DNA of 64,000 nucleotides from JAKLQR01 sp963753165 (GTDB taxonomy: Bacteria > Nitrospirota > Thermodesulfovibrionia > Thermodesulfovibrionales > SM23-35). Shown in pieces: positions 1-8,588 of the stretch. The notes below the pieces were generated by a model. That model did not search any database and was not told the origin of the DNA. It saw only the letters and a list, made by a program, of their open reading frames with translations. How positions within the stretch are numbered: the stretch's first letter is position 1; each line of letters begins with the position of its first letter. A program made the translations under genes and the position numbers. The stretch is from positions 62,001-126,000 of the forward strand of contig CAVWBP010000024.1 of the NCBI GenBank assembly GCA_963753165.1, given 5' to 3'.

Positions 1-173
1 GTAAGCCGTTACATAGGTTTGTAAGCGCAGTTATTGTTTTAACGGTTGCTTAATTAAAAATATGAATAAAATCAGGCGGTTAAAAAATAAAAACTGGTAT
101 GGGAATTGCTCTCATCTTAAGTGACCCGTTTATTGACTCAGGAGACTTAAGCAACGCATCACTGGAGGCGAAT

Positions 174-575
174 ATGTTAAAAAGACCCCGTTTTATTGCA
201 AAAATATTCCTTATAGCAGCATTCATTTTTGTTTTTACCATCCCTGTTCCGGCTGCCATGAACGACTACTGTATCACCCCGCCTTTTATTGTCGGTGGCG
301 TCAATCCGAATCTGCTCCTGATGATCGATAATTCAGCCAGTATGTTTGATCTCTCGTATCTTGATAAAGGAAGGTTTACCGGCACCTGTTCCGGAGGCGG
401 TGTCTGCTCGAACACGGTCAGTTGTCCTGTTGGTCAGACCTGTAACAGCATAACCTATACCAGAGAGCCTATGTATTGTTACGACCAGACGTATAATTTC
501 AGTTTTCACTATGTAGGAAATTATACAGACTGGTTTAGATATTATGAATATAATTTCGCAAATGGCTATTTTTGA
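174..575 (+). CDS. PilY1 N-terminal fragment (signal peptide and first Cys-rich module)
   Basis: First open segment of the broken pilY1. It holds the signal peptide, the start of a vWA-like domain (LLLMIDNSASMFDLSYL) and a Cys module (CSNTVSCPVGQTC). It stops at TGA 573-575, but the same frame resumes at once with RGVASFPASCDKY and runs to 1214. Changing the local string from five T and two A to four T and three A would remove the stop and give GYFERGVA, so a pair of compensating homopolymer errors is the simplest explanation. A true nonsense mutation cannot be excluded. Confidence 0.6.
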   Translation: MLKRPRFIAKIFLIAAFIFVFTIPVPAAMNDYCITPPFIVGGVNPNLLLMIDNSASMFDLSYLDKGRFTGTCSGGGVCSNTVSCPVGQTCNSITYTREPMYCYDQTYNFSFHYVGNYTDWFRYYEYNFANGYF

Positions 576-1214
576 AGAGGTGTAGCCTCCTTCCCGGCGA
601 GCTGTGATAAATATATCCCCGGCACTTTGTGTATAAACGGGACTAACCTCAACAATGATATTAAGCCGAAAACAGTAACTACATTTATCGCAGAAGGGAA
701 TTACCTGAACTGGCTTTCCGCATCCAAATTCGACATCCAGAAGCAGATATTGACAGGCGGCAAGTATGATGCGGTCAACACAGAACTGATCCAGGAAACG
801 AGAGGATGTGTCGGAAGAAGGTTTATCAAAGAACCGATTAAGAATCAAACATATGTGGAAGGTTGGACAGCTTGCGCCGACCCGTTAACTTGTACCAGCA
901 GTAGTTCATGTATTTGCCCCTTAGGCCTCACCTTTGGGATCAGAGGCCCCAAGCACCAATATAGTGAGACATTACTCTCCCCCGGGGGTCAGACATACCT
1001 CGAAATATACGCGGGAAACTACATTGAGAGCAACTGCCAGAAGGCGGTTGATGATATTGTGAATCAGGAAAACAAGAACACCATAACCAATGATATAGAG
1101 CTTTGTCTCGATTATGACAGTAAAGGAAAGTATTGCTCGCTGGATATAACCGTAAGCTGTGACGACGATGCGGACTGCGCAGGGACACCGGGAACTTGTA
1201 ATGGTATAGTATGA
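576..1214 (+). CDS. PilY1 fragment 2, same frame as fragment 1
   Basis: Continuation of PilY1 in the frame of the first fragment. The segment contains NYLNWLSASKFDIQKQILTGGKYD, corresponding to the FLNWLTMRRFDVLKKVLTGG-like block seen in PilY1 proteins just after the first insertion. A second typical block follows (GIRGPKHQYSETLLSPGGQ) and then the Cys module SCDDDADCAGTPGTC. It ends at TGA 1212-1214, where the Cys-rich reading continues in another frame. No ribosome binding site marks an independent start (the first ATG is at 627), so this is part of one gene. Confidence 0.6.
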   Translation, partial: RGVASFPASCDKYIPGTLCINGTNLNNDIKPKTVTTFIAEGNYLNWLSASKFDIQKQILTGGKYDAVNTELIQETRGCVGRRFIKEPIKNQTYVEGWTACADPLTCTSSSSCICPLGLTFGIRGPKHQYSETLLSPGGQTYLEIYAGNYIESNCQKAVDDIVNQENKNTITNDIELCLDYDSKGKYCSLDITVSCDDDADCAGTPGTCNGIV

Positions 1215-1221
1215 GGAGTTT

Positions 1222-1560
1222 GTGGCCCGTGGGAGCGACGGGGTTTGTGGAGTTACTGGTAACGCTGGAACCTGTACCGCCAATAATGGGACTTGTTCTG
1301 CGAGTAAAGCCTGCATCGGCGGCAGCAACGACGGAGCAGCATGCAATAATAATGGCCAATGTAACAGCGGGGTTTGTTCAAAGGAATGTACCAGCGGCGG
1401 CAAAACTGGTGCACCATGCAATAATAACAACGACTGCAAGTACAGTTCGTGCACAGCCGGCAAACCTGCTGGAACTCTTTGTAGTGTCAACTCCGACTGC
1501 GACCTGACAACCTGCACCAAAATGTCCAGGCGGCTTACATCGGGAATGTTTGCGTTGTAG
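1222..1560 (+). CDS. PilY1 Cys-rich tandem-module segment
   Basis: This 112-residue open stretch is almost entirely Cys/Asn/Gly-rich modules: ACNNNGQCNSGVC, PCNNNNDCKYSSC and LCSVNSDCDLTTC, each followed by a Gly-rich linker. Immediately after the stop a further module (NVCVVASDCNNKTC) reads in another frame, then VDTDCNAAAGTC and TCVVTADCTGGGTC up to about 1955. The modules probably form small disulfide knobs inserted in the N-terminal half of PilY1. The piece is not an independent gene. The density of near-repeats may explain why the consensus is poor here. Confidence 0.5.
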   Translation: MARGSDGVCGVTGNAGTCTANNGTCSASKACIGGSNDGAACNNNGQCNSGVCSKECTSGGKTGAPCNNNNDCKYSSCTAGKPAGTLCSVNSDCDLTTCTKMSRRLTSGMFAL

Positions 1561-2325
1561 CTTCTGACTGTAATAACAAAACGTGTACTGCAGGTCTGCC
1601 GAGCACGACCGCAGTGTACTTGTCGACACTGACTGCAATGCGGCTGCAGGCACGTGCGATCACTGATGCAAGTGTCGGAACATGTCATGTACAACGAACT
1701 GACTGCGCGATAGGCTATCTCGGGGTCTGCCAGAAGCCGGTGACGCAACAGATAAAATCCACCTTTGGCCAGAGCATCCATGAGTGCTATCAATACTGGA
1801 ATACCGGTGGCCCTGGTCGGGAATAACTGGTGGACAATGATGACGAATCCGTCGGGATGTAATCAGATATATAGGGAATACAAGATATGTAACGGCGGAG
1901 TCAAGGGACGGCAAAACATGTGTCGTAACCGCGGACTGCACAGGCGGGGGCACATGTATCAATGGTCCTGAGGCGATACGGCAGGGGAGCCCTATACTTG
2001 TATGCGGTCATTGGGTATGTCGGGTATTGCGCTACATCGAGTGATAACTGGCTGACAACTACCTGGGTGCCCAGAGAGTATACGGCGGGAGGAGGATATA
2101 CCGCTACACAGAATTGCGTCAAGGCAAAATTCGAGGCCTTCTGTGGCGCTGCCCAGGTGCCTCCGGTGACAGACCCTTCTGACGATCCGTCCTCTACTGA
2201 AAACTTTGACAATCTGCCGGCAATTATTGGTGATATGGCTATCGGGGCGCAGCTTGGAGACCCAATAGCAACATTAACAGTAAACCTTGATCTTGCTACC
2301 CCTCCATCCGGCCTGATCCAGGAGT

Positions 2326-3750
2326 TTGAAAAACTCATCCATTTCGGAGCAATACGATTCAACTATTATGGTACGTCTTCAGAATGTCCCGCGAATATCC
2401 CCTGCGAAAAAATCTGTTCAACTGCCCTCACAACACCTGTGTGGTGAACGCGGATTGTCCTTCAGGCGATGGACCTGCGTGACTGCCTCAAATCTGGACG
2501 GTGCCCGTATCATTAATTCAGGCGCCATGGAAGGATATATTCTGGGAAGATGTTCGACCACGACAACAACGACATGTACAAGCCCAAGTCATTGCCCTGC
2601 TGGCGAGGCATGTCTGTTCTCTGTCGGGGATCACTCTGCAGGATACATCAACGCTCTTGACAACATTTTCGCGAGCACATGGACGCCGTTCTCAGAAGGT
2701 TTCTATAATGCAATCGGCTACTTTGCCCAGAGAACCGACACGCGGATAAATCTGAACAACCCCCTTTTACGAGATTTCACCACAGAAACAGAGAATGCTG
2801 ATTATAAGGAACCTATGCAATACCCGTGCCAGAAAAACAATATCCTGCTCATCAGTGATGGTATGTCCACTGCAGACCTCAATGCAAACGTAACTGCACT
2901 GGTAAGCACCTATAATGACGGTGACGGCCAGATCGATACGACTGCTTCCGCAACCTGTCCGAAATATGCCGGCAGCAGGAACCTCGACGATATAGCCTGG
3001 CTCGGGAAACATAAGAACATAAATGATTTCACTGAGACACCGCTCTTGACAGACCCGGCAATCAACAGCAAAACGATCACAACCCATGTGGTCTACAATG
3101 GAACGCCAAGCAACGACCCGGGCGAATGCAATCCTGATGCCTTATTGTCACAGACGGCAAGTAACGGAGGAGGGACCTATGCGCGTGCCGAAGACCCTGC
3201 AGCCTTAAAACAGGCGCTGCGGGAAGCGTTCCTCCTTATCGCAGGGAAAGCGGCGTCGGGAACTGCGGCGTCGGTGCTTGCCTCCGGAGAGGGTAGCGGA
3301 GCGAACCTGGTACAGGCAATATTCTATCCTGAAAGGACCTTTGGCGCCACTGAGATAGCATGGACCGGGTCGATGAAGAACCTGTGGTATCACATAGACC
3401 CGTTCCTGGGCAACAGCTCAATCAGGGAGGACACGATACAGGACAAGACACTCAGGCTTGACAACGACTATATCGTAAACTTCTTCTTTAATCCGACGAG
3501 TAACCTGACCGAGGCAAATCTTTTTGTGGATGCAAATGGTGACGGGGTGAAGGATTCAGCAACACCTTCCTCAACGGTTTATTTTGAGAACATAAAGAAC
3601 CTGTGGGAATCGGGGCTGAGGCTGTGGGCGACCTTGCCTGCAGCCCGGACCATCTACACGACAACAGACGAAAGCACACGGTTAAGCTTTACTCCTGCAA
3701 CTCTCTCAACGAACCCTGAACTAAGGACCCTTTTACAGGCCCCCAGCTGA
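2326..3750 (+). CDS. PilY1 middle fragment (vWA-type region)
   Basis: An open segment of 474 codons; the true PilY1 reading in this frame begins near 2475, after a frameshift. It contains NNILLISDGMSTADLNANV, a vWA/MIDAS-like strand (DGxS), then GTYARAEDPAALKQALREAF, the region that closes the vWA domain in PilY1 proteins, then AGKAASGTAASVLASGEGSG (the usual ALASS-type block) and the Ca-binding-like loop DANGDGVKD near 3530. It stops at 3750, where LQAPS shifts out of frame; the next frame continues INYVRGTDYPN. Confidence 0.7.
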   Translation: MKNSSISEQYDSTIMVRLQNVPRISPAKKSVQLPSQHLCGERGLSFRRWTCVTASNLDGARIINSGAMEGYILGRCSTTTTTTCTSPSHCPAGEACLFSVGDHSAGYINALDNIFASTWTPFSEGFYNAIGYFAQRTDTRINLNNPLLRDFTTETENADYKEPMQYPCQKNNILLISDGMSTADLNANVTALVSTYNDGDGQIDTTASATCPKYAGSRNLDDIAWLGKHKNINDFTETPLLTDPAINSKTITTHVVYNGTPSNDPGECNPDALLSQTASNGGGTYARAEDPAALKQALREAFLLIAGKAASGTAASVLASGEGSGANLVQAIFYPERTFGATEIAWTGSMKNLWYHIDPFLGNSSIREDTIQDKTLRLDNDYIVNFFFNPTSNLTEANLFVDANGDGVKDSATPSSTVYFENIKNLWESGLRLWATLPAARTIYTTTDESTRLSFTPATLSTNPELRTLLQAPS

Positions 3751-3778
3751 CGCAGCCGCAGGGAGGCTGATAAACTAT

Positions 3779-5293
3779 GTGCGGGGGACGGATTACCCGA
3801 ACAAGTTCTGTTCGACCACGGTAGCTACTACATGCACGGCGGACAGTGACTGTCCTGCGGGAGAGACCTGCATAGGGTATAACAGGAACAGGACGGTCAC
3901 TATCGGAGTGACAAGCGGGACGTGGAAGCTTGGGGACGTAGTCAATTCGACGCCTCGTATTGCCTCATGGGTGCCGATGAATTTCTACTACAAAACATAT
4001 CAGGACAAGACCTACAAGGCGTTTACCGAAAGCAGTACCTATACCGAACGCGGGAGGGTATTTGTGGGCGCCAACGACGGGATGCTGCATGCATTCAACC
4101 TCGGGTACTTGAAGCTGTTTGAAGATAAGTTCAAGAAGGCGCAGATATGTAATTCTGAGAACGACTGCACCACGACGAATATCGGCAGGGAAGAATGGGC
4201 GTTCGTACCGAAGAACGCGCTGCCGTACCTGGGGTATATGGCAGACCCCGGTTACTGTCATCTGTATTTCACAGACCTGACGCCGTATATCTTTGATGCA
4301 AGTATCGGCGGCTTGCCCAATGCAGACAAACCGGCAAACGGATCGAGCTGGAGGACGGTTCTCATTGGAGGAATGCGCCTTGGAGGAGCGTGCAAGGACG
4401 TAGCGAGCAGCCTTGGGGTGGAGGTGCCGGTTGCGAGCGCGGGATATTCCTCGTATTTTGCCCTTGACATAACAGACCAGGATAATCCGCAGATACTCTG
4501 GGAGTTTTCGAACGCGGATATCCCTGATCCTTCCGGAACCGGCAAGCTTGGTTTTGCAACAACCGGACCTGCGGTACTGAGAATCAGCGAGAAAAAAGCG
4601 GATGGAATAACTCCTGATCATAATAAAAACGGGCATTGGTTTGTGGTATTCGGTTCGGGGCCGACAGGCCCGATCAATACCTCTACCCATCAGTTCCTTG
4701 GGTATTCTGACCAGAACCTGAAGGTGTTTGTCCTTGACCTGGCGACAGGGGCGCTTTTGAGAACATTTGATACCGCCATCCCCTATGCGTTTTCCGGTTC
4801 AATGTACCAGGCAGCGATTGATTTTGACCAGAACGACACGACAAAGAATGGCTTCTACTCAGATGATGCACTTTATGTCGGGTTCACAAGAGCGGAGACC
4901 AATCCTCCGGTTGCAACGACAAAATGGAACATGGGAGGCGTGCTCCGGCTATTGACAAAGGAGGATTCGGATCCGGCTAACTGGGCACTCAATACAGTGA
5001 TAGGATGCGATAGTACTATCTCAGCAACGGACTGTATAGGACCTGTTACCGCAGGTGTTACAAAGCTCCAGAATTACAAGGCCGGCCAGGAATCGGTGCG
5101 GTTCTTTTTCGGAACAGGGAGATTTTTCTACAGGGTTGCGGATGTCATTGACGATGCAGACATCGGAAGAAGGCTCTACGGGGTGAAGGAGGACTGTTAT
5201 TCATCAAGTGGTATGGATACCAGTTGCGCTACGAAAAAGGACTGGACCGTTTTAACCGAGGCGGCCGACAGCGGACGGCACTACGGATTCTGA
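3779..5293 (+). CDS. PilY1 C-terminal beta-propeller fragment
   Basis: A 504-codon segment with the conserved PilY1/PilC C-terminal domain. GDVVNSTPRIASWVP and RVFVGANDGMLHAFN are diagnostic, followed by EEWAFVPKNALPYL, WRTVLIGGMRLGG, YFALDITDQDNPQILWEFS and VRFFFGTGRFF. In characterised PilY1 this seven-bladed propeller binds Ca2+ and regulates pilus dynamics. The frame breaks near 5275; the correct frame reads DSDGWYINLDSSAGTLKAERM and continues to 5678. Confidence 0.8.
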   Translation: MRGTDYPNKFCSTTVATTCTADSDCPAGETCIGYNRNRTVTIGVTSGTWKLGDVVNSTPRIASWVPMNFYYKTYQDKTYKAFTESSTYTERGRVFVGANDGMLHAFNLGYLKLFEDKFKKAQICNSENDCTTTNIGREEWAFVPKNALPYLGYMADPGYCHLYFTDLTPYIFDASIGGLPNADKPANGSSWRTVLIGGMRLGGACKDVASSLGVEVPVASAGYSSYFALDITDQDNPQILWEFSNADIPDPSGTGKLGFATTGPAVLRISEKKADGITPDHNKNGHWFVVFGSGPTGPINTSTHQFLGYSDQNLKVFVLDLATGALLRTFDTAIPYAFSGSMYQAAIDFDQNDTTKNGFYSDDALYVGFTRAETNPPVATTKWNMGGVLRLLTKEDSDPANWALNTVIGCDSTISATDCIGPVTAGVTKLQNYKAGQESVRFFFGTGRFFYRVADVIDDADIGRRLYGVKEDCYSSSGMDTSCATKKDWTVLTEAADSGRHYGF

Positions 5294-5345
5294 CGGCTGG
5301 TATATAAACCTTGACAGTTCTGCCGGCACATTAAAGGCAGAACGG

Positions 5346-5678
5346 ATGGTCACAGACGCGCTTGCCACGACTATCGGAGCAGTCTTTTTTACGACGACCA
5401 AGCCTTCTGCAGATGTATGCGAGTTTGGAGGGGCCTCACACCTGTGGGCAGTGAAATACGATACGGGCGGCGCAGTAAGCAGCAATGTATTGAGAGGCAG
5501 GGCGCTGCTGCAGGTCTCTACCGGATCGATCGAGGAGGTATCGCTGAAGGAGGCGTTTACCGAAAAAGACGGCAGAAGGACGCCTGCGTTCCAGGGAGTT
5601 CCGCCGGCAGGTTCACCTCCGGGCATAATGATACCGCCGAACCCAGTGGATAGGATACTGCATATTCGGGAGCAGTAG
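5346..5678 (+). CDS. PilY1 extreme C-terminal fragment
   Basis: This piece continues the propeller after a frameshift near 5280. It reads TDALATTIGAVFFTTTKPSA and then GASHLWAVKYDTGG, a block typical of the last propeller blade of PilY1 (G.s.lw.ld...G). The protein ends at 5678, and the next gene begins about 78 bases downstream. There is no separate ribosome binding site, so this is the tail of pilY1 rather than a gene in its own right. Confidence 0.65.
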   Translation: MVTDALATTIGAVFFTTTKPSADVCEFGGASHLWAVKYDTGGAVSSNVLRGRALLQVSTGSIEEVSLKEAFTEKDGRRTPAFQGVPPAGSPPGIMIPPNPVDRILHIREQ

Positions 5679-5755
5679 GATGAGAATAAATTGGAGGCAG
5701 ATTCTTCCCTTTCGCAAAGGGAGGTCGGAAGGGCTTTCATAAGAATATTGTGCAT

Positions 5756-6286
5756 ATGAGACTGTTAAGAAATACCATAAAGGACAACAGGGGGGTAACA
5801 CTGATCGAACTGATGGTAGTAGTCAGTATAGTTGCTATACTGGTTGTTGCCCTCGGGTTTTCCTTTGAAGGATGGATCGGCAAATACCGGCTTGAGAGTG
5901 CAACAAAAGATATGTATGCTGATCTGATGGAAGCGAAGACGAGGGCACTGACAAGGACGAGGGCGCATTTTATTACTATTAACGCAACGCAATATGTTAT
6001 TTATGAAGATACGAACCCCGCTCCTGACGGCAACGGGACGCTTGAGACGGCTGCCGATACCGTGGTGTTGCAAAAGACAATACCGAATAATTACCAGTTG
6101 CAGATGGTCAGCGCGGGCGTATTCCCTCAGACGCTGATTGTTGATACAAGGGGGCTGATAACCCCTGCGATAGTTATCCGGATAGACAATACCAGAGATC
6201 CTGATTATGACTGTATCCTGGTTGGTCAGATCAGGGTACAGATGGGGAAATACAATGGGACGACTTCAAGCTGTGACCCGAAATAA
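5756..6286 (+). CDS. GspH/FimT-family minor pilin (pseudopilin)
   Basis: A prepilin with a short leader cleaved before Phe/Val-type residues: RGVTLIELMVVVSIVAILVV is the G|xTxxE type III prepilin site plus hydrophobic helix. The rest, with a PAPDGNGTLE loop and conserved DTRGLI and DPDYDC motifs, matches FimT/GspH-like minor pilins. Such proteins prime pilus assembly at the tip together with PilV, PilW, PilX and PilY1. The start at 5756 is preferred over 5750 because only the Arg-rich leader is needed. It overlaps pilV by about 30 bases, implying translational coupling. A diverged paralogue sits at 9803. Confidence 0.8.
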   Translation: MRLLRNTIKDNRGVTLIELMVVVSIVAILVVALGFSFEGWIGKYRLESATKDMYADLMEAKTRALTRTRAHFITINATQYVIYEDTNPAPDGNGTLETAADTVVLQKTIPNNYQLQMVSAGVFPQTLIVDTRGLITPAIVIRIDNTRDPDYDCILVGQIRVQMGKYNGTTSSCDPK

Positions 6287-6738
6287 GAAACAGACTTTTT
6301 TCGTTACACAAGACGGCGTCAGCCTTGTTGAGGTGATGATTGCGCTTGTGGTGTTGCTCCTCGTATTCATGGGACTGTTGCAGGCAGCGTTGCTGGGGAT
6401 CGATAGCAATATGCGGAATATAATAAGGGACGAAGCGGTGACGGTTGCAGCGATGAGGATGGAAGAGGCGCGGAGCATGCCTTTTGATACTGTGGTGGAT
6501 GATACTGCGATCCTATTGCTGATGACGCGCTTGTCCTTGCTACATGCCCTGCGGGGATCCGAATCCCTATCCGGTGGAGATGGACAGGAACTTCAGGAAC
6601 ATCCAGAATTTTCCTTTTGGCACGAACAGGACAGTCACTGACCTGAATGCGGACACGAAGCAGATCGAGATATTGGTGAGATGGGAGTATAAAAACGAAT
6701 GTTATACCCACAGTGCAACGACATTGAGGCGAAGATGA
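6255..6738 (+). pseudogene. pilV: PilV-like minor pilin, frameshifted
   Basis: The N-terminus carries a prepilin signal (DGVSLVEVMIALVVLLLVFM) typical of PilV. The frame holds through MRMEEARSMPFDTVVDD and is then lost between about 6500 and 6545. The remainder of the protein (FGTNRTVTDLNADTKQIEIL, then a terminal WEYKN-ECYTH stretch) is in another frame and ends at TGA 6736-6738, overlapping the pilW start. One or two single-base indels restore a normal PilV of about 160 residues. The start at 6255 follows GGGGA; a GTG at 6273 is possible. Confidence 0.7.
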
Positions 6739-7926
6739 TCAAGCGGGAAGCAGGGTTTTACCCTGGTTGAATTATTGATCACGATGGTGATCTTTGTCTT
6801 TACGATCGCGGCTGCCACAAATATATTCGTGCCGCTGCTTACGCAGTTCAAGCAGCAGAGCAAGGTTGCCGAAACCCAGATAGAGGGGATCGTGGGGCTT
6901 GACCTGCTGAGGCGGGATATCGAGCAGGCGGGGTTCGGGTTGCCGTGGAATATCGCAACGGCGGTAACAACAGCGACCTACAGTGAAGCATCCGGGAACG
7001 TATCTCCCCTGACTTTTCCGCCGAGCGATTACAATGACGCGCCGGATCCTCCCCGTGCCATTCTCAGCGGACAATAACATCGCGGACTGAGACGGATCTG
7101 ATTATCTGGTGATTAAGGCGACGAGTGTAGCTGCCAATAATGCGTCGATGAAATGGTCATATGTTGTTCAGGAGGATGTAGGCGGTGTTGTCCAGAGTGT
7201 AGTCAAGGTATGGGGACCGGGCGTGGAAGACCTAAACCCGACAGACCGGGTGATCGTGATGATCCCCAGCCGTGGAACAAACAATCAGAGGATTCTTGTA
7301 GATAGTGGCGGTGTATTCTCGGTCCAGTTCCAGAACGTTCCTGACAGCGCATATTCGCCCGGAATAGAGAGGGACCTTTCCCTGATCTACGGGGTTGATC
7401 CGGCTACGGATCTGCGGATGCCGTTCAACAGGGCTGATTATTATATCAGAGGCGCCGGGGGTGGATTTACGATTCCGTCCACGATGCGCGCCGGACACCG
7501 GGGTTTTAATGAAGTCGGTGATCAATCAGACAAACGGCGCAAGAGGCGCCGGGATGCCGTTGCTGGATTGTGTGGCAGACATGCAGGTGGTGTATCAGGT
7601 TGGATCGTGATGGTGACGGTACAGTTGAATCTGTTACAGATGTGTTAAATGATGGTACCGGCACTGCACTCACAGCGCGGCAGGTAAGGGAGCAGGTAAG
7701 GAAATACGGGTGTATATTCTTGGCTCATGAGGGACAAAAGGACAACACCTATGATGCGACTACTATATATCCAACTGCCACTGTAGATTTGCCTGCGACA
7801 GGTGATCCGGGATTTGGGTTAGGCAGCACCTTTGATTTTGATGCCGCAGTGATAACGGACTGGGAGAATTACCGCTGGAAGATGTACAGGATAGTGGTCA
7901 AGCCGAATAATCTGAGGGGATCATGA
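6735..7926 (+). pseudogene. pilW: PilW-like minor pilin, multiply frameshifted
   Basis: ATGATCAAGCGG at 6735 opens a prepilin, but the motif GFTLVELLITMVIFVFTIAA is only read if one T is removed from the four-T run near 6763-6766. Further shifts lie near 7070-7090 (SADNNIAD to YLVIKATSVAANN), 7490 and 7605. The pieces join into a PilW-type protein of about 390 residues with GLDLLRRDIEQAGFGLPW, the conserved block following the helix in PilW. The C-terminal piece (7570-7926) ends with ENYRWKMYRIVVKPNNLRGS and overlaps pilX by four bases. Every piece stays coding, so indel errors are favoured over decay. Confidence 0.7.
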
Positions 7927-8588
7927 AACAGCTGAGGAACGAAAAAGGTATTGCGCTGGTGATGGTGCTGATCCTGTCACTGATTTCGCTTGCGATTGTT
8001 GCAGCTCTGATTTATCTTGTTACTCAGGGGACGAAATTCTCAGGGGAATTCAAGCGGTATTCGACGGCCCGAGAGGCCGGCATAGGGGGAGCCGAGATAA
8101 CAGCCGCCCTTATTCACAACCGTGGAGAAATGAACATATTAGGTCTTGGCTTGACAGATAGCTGCTCCTGCGGAGACCCTGATGTCGTGGGTGACAACAC
8201 ATTCAGTGACGGCACGGCGATTCCGGCAGGTAGTCCTTATATATGTTTATGCGCCAAATTGTGTGATCCGACGTATACCGATGCAACCTATAACTGGCCA
8301 GCTTCTTGTATTGACGGAACAACCTTTGATCCAACTACCGGCGCTGATATTTCCTTTAACCTTTCCGGGTTTGGAACAAGCTATGATGTTACTGCCAAAA
8401 TTATAAATACCACTTTAGGGAACTCGGATCTCAGCGGTGAAGAACTTGGGGGCACGTCGGTAGTAAGCTCGACTGCAGGGGTTATTCCCACTCCGCCCAT
8501 GCCCTATCTGTACAGGATAGAAATCAATTCACAGAATAATGCATCAGTTCTGGAGCGGTCAAGGCTTTCTGTATTGTATGCGTATTAA
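7923..8588 (+). CDS. pilX: PilX-like minor pilin
   Basis: An intact 221-residue protein beginning with KGIALVMVLILSLISLAIVA, the PilX-type N-terminus (G-I-A-L-V, without the usual Glu at position 5). In the assembly complex PilX-type subunits pair with PilV and PilW and are often Cys-rich; here SCSCGDPD and YICLCAKLCDPTY give Cys clusters that may form disulfides. ATGA coupling with pilW upstream and an 11-base overlap with the lipoprotein gene downstream place it inside the pilus operon. Confidence 0.75.
   Translation: MKQLRNEKGIALVMVLILSLISLAIVAALIYLVTQGTKFSGEFKRYSTAREAGIGGAEITAALIHNRGEMNILGLGLTDSCSCGDPDVVGDNTFSDGTAIPAGSPYICLCAKLCDPTYTDATYNWPASCIDGTTFDPTTGADISFNLSGFGTSYDVTAKIINTTLGNSDLSGEELGGTSVVSSTAGVIPTPPMPYLYRIEINSQNNASVLERSRLSVLYAY

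Larger units (their letters stand above)
380..3876 (+). repeat. Dispersed Cys-rich micro-module repeats inside pilY1
   Basis: At least twelve modules of the form C-x(3-5)-[DSN]-x-C-x(2-5)-G-x-C can be read, in whichever frame is open. They lie near 400, 880, 1140, 1250, 1330, 1420, 1480, 1555, 1640, 1920, 2430, 2560 and 3810. The last two are nearly identical (TTCTSPSHCPAGEAC and TTCTADSDCPAGETC) although about 1.25 kb apart, which argues for duplication of a cassette. Function is unknown; disulfide-stabilised surface loops are likely in an exported protein. Confidence 0.6.
174..5678 (+). pseudogene. pilY1: PilY1-like type IV pilus tip/biogenesis protein, multiply frameshifted
   Basis: PilY1 family proteins are secreted pilus-tip adhesins that control pilus extension and retraction. 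The start at 174 has a GGAGG box six bases upstream and a signal peptide (LKRPRFIAKIFLIAAFIFVF), followed by PNLLLMIDNSASM, typical of a von Willebrand A-like N-terminus. The C-terminal half carries the PilC/PilY1 beta-propeller (FVGANDGMLHAFN near 4067) and an EF-hand-like DANGDGVKD (about 3530). The reading frame breaks near 573 (in-frame TGA), 1205-1214, 1545, 1600-1700, 1820, 2385-2470, 3745 and 5280, yet each piece continues the same protein. It heads a minor-pilin operon. The gene is either a recent pseudogene or, more likely, an intact gene of about 1800 codons damaged by consensus indels. Confidence 0.8.

Noticed and set aside
573..575. Selenocysteine at the in-frame TGA of pilY1
   Set aside because: No SECIS-like hairpin follows directly, PilY1 has no redox residue known at this place, and nearby indels point to consensus errors.
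333..848. Long opposite-strand reading frames over pilY1
   Set aside because: They have no ribosome binding site or recognisable motif and mirror a clearly conserved sense-strand protein.
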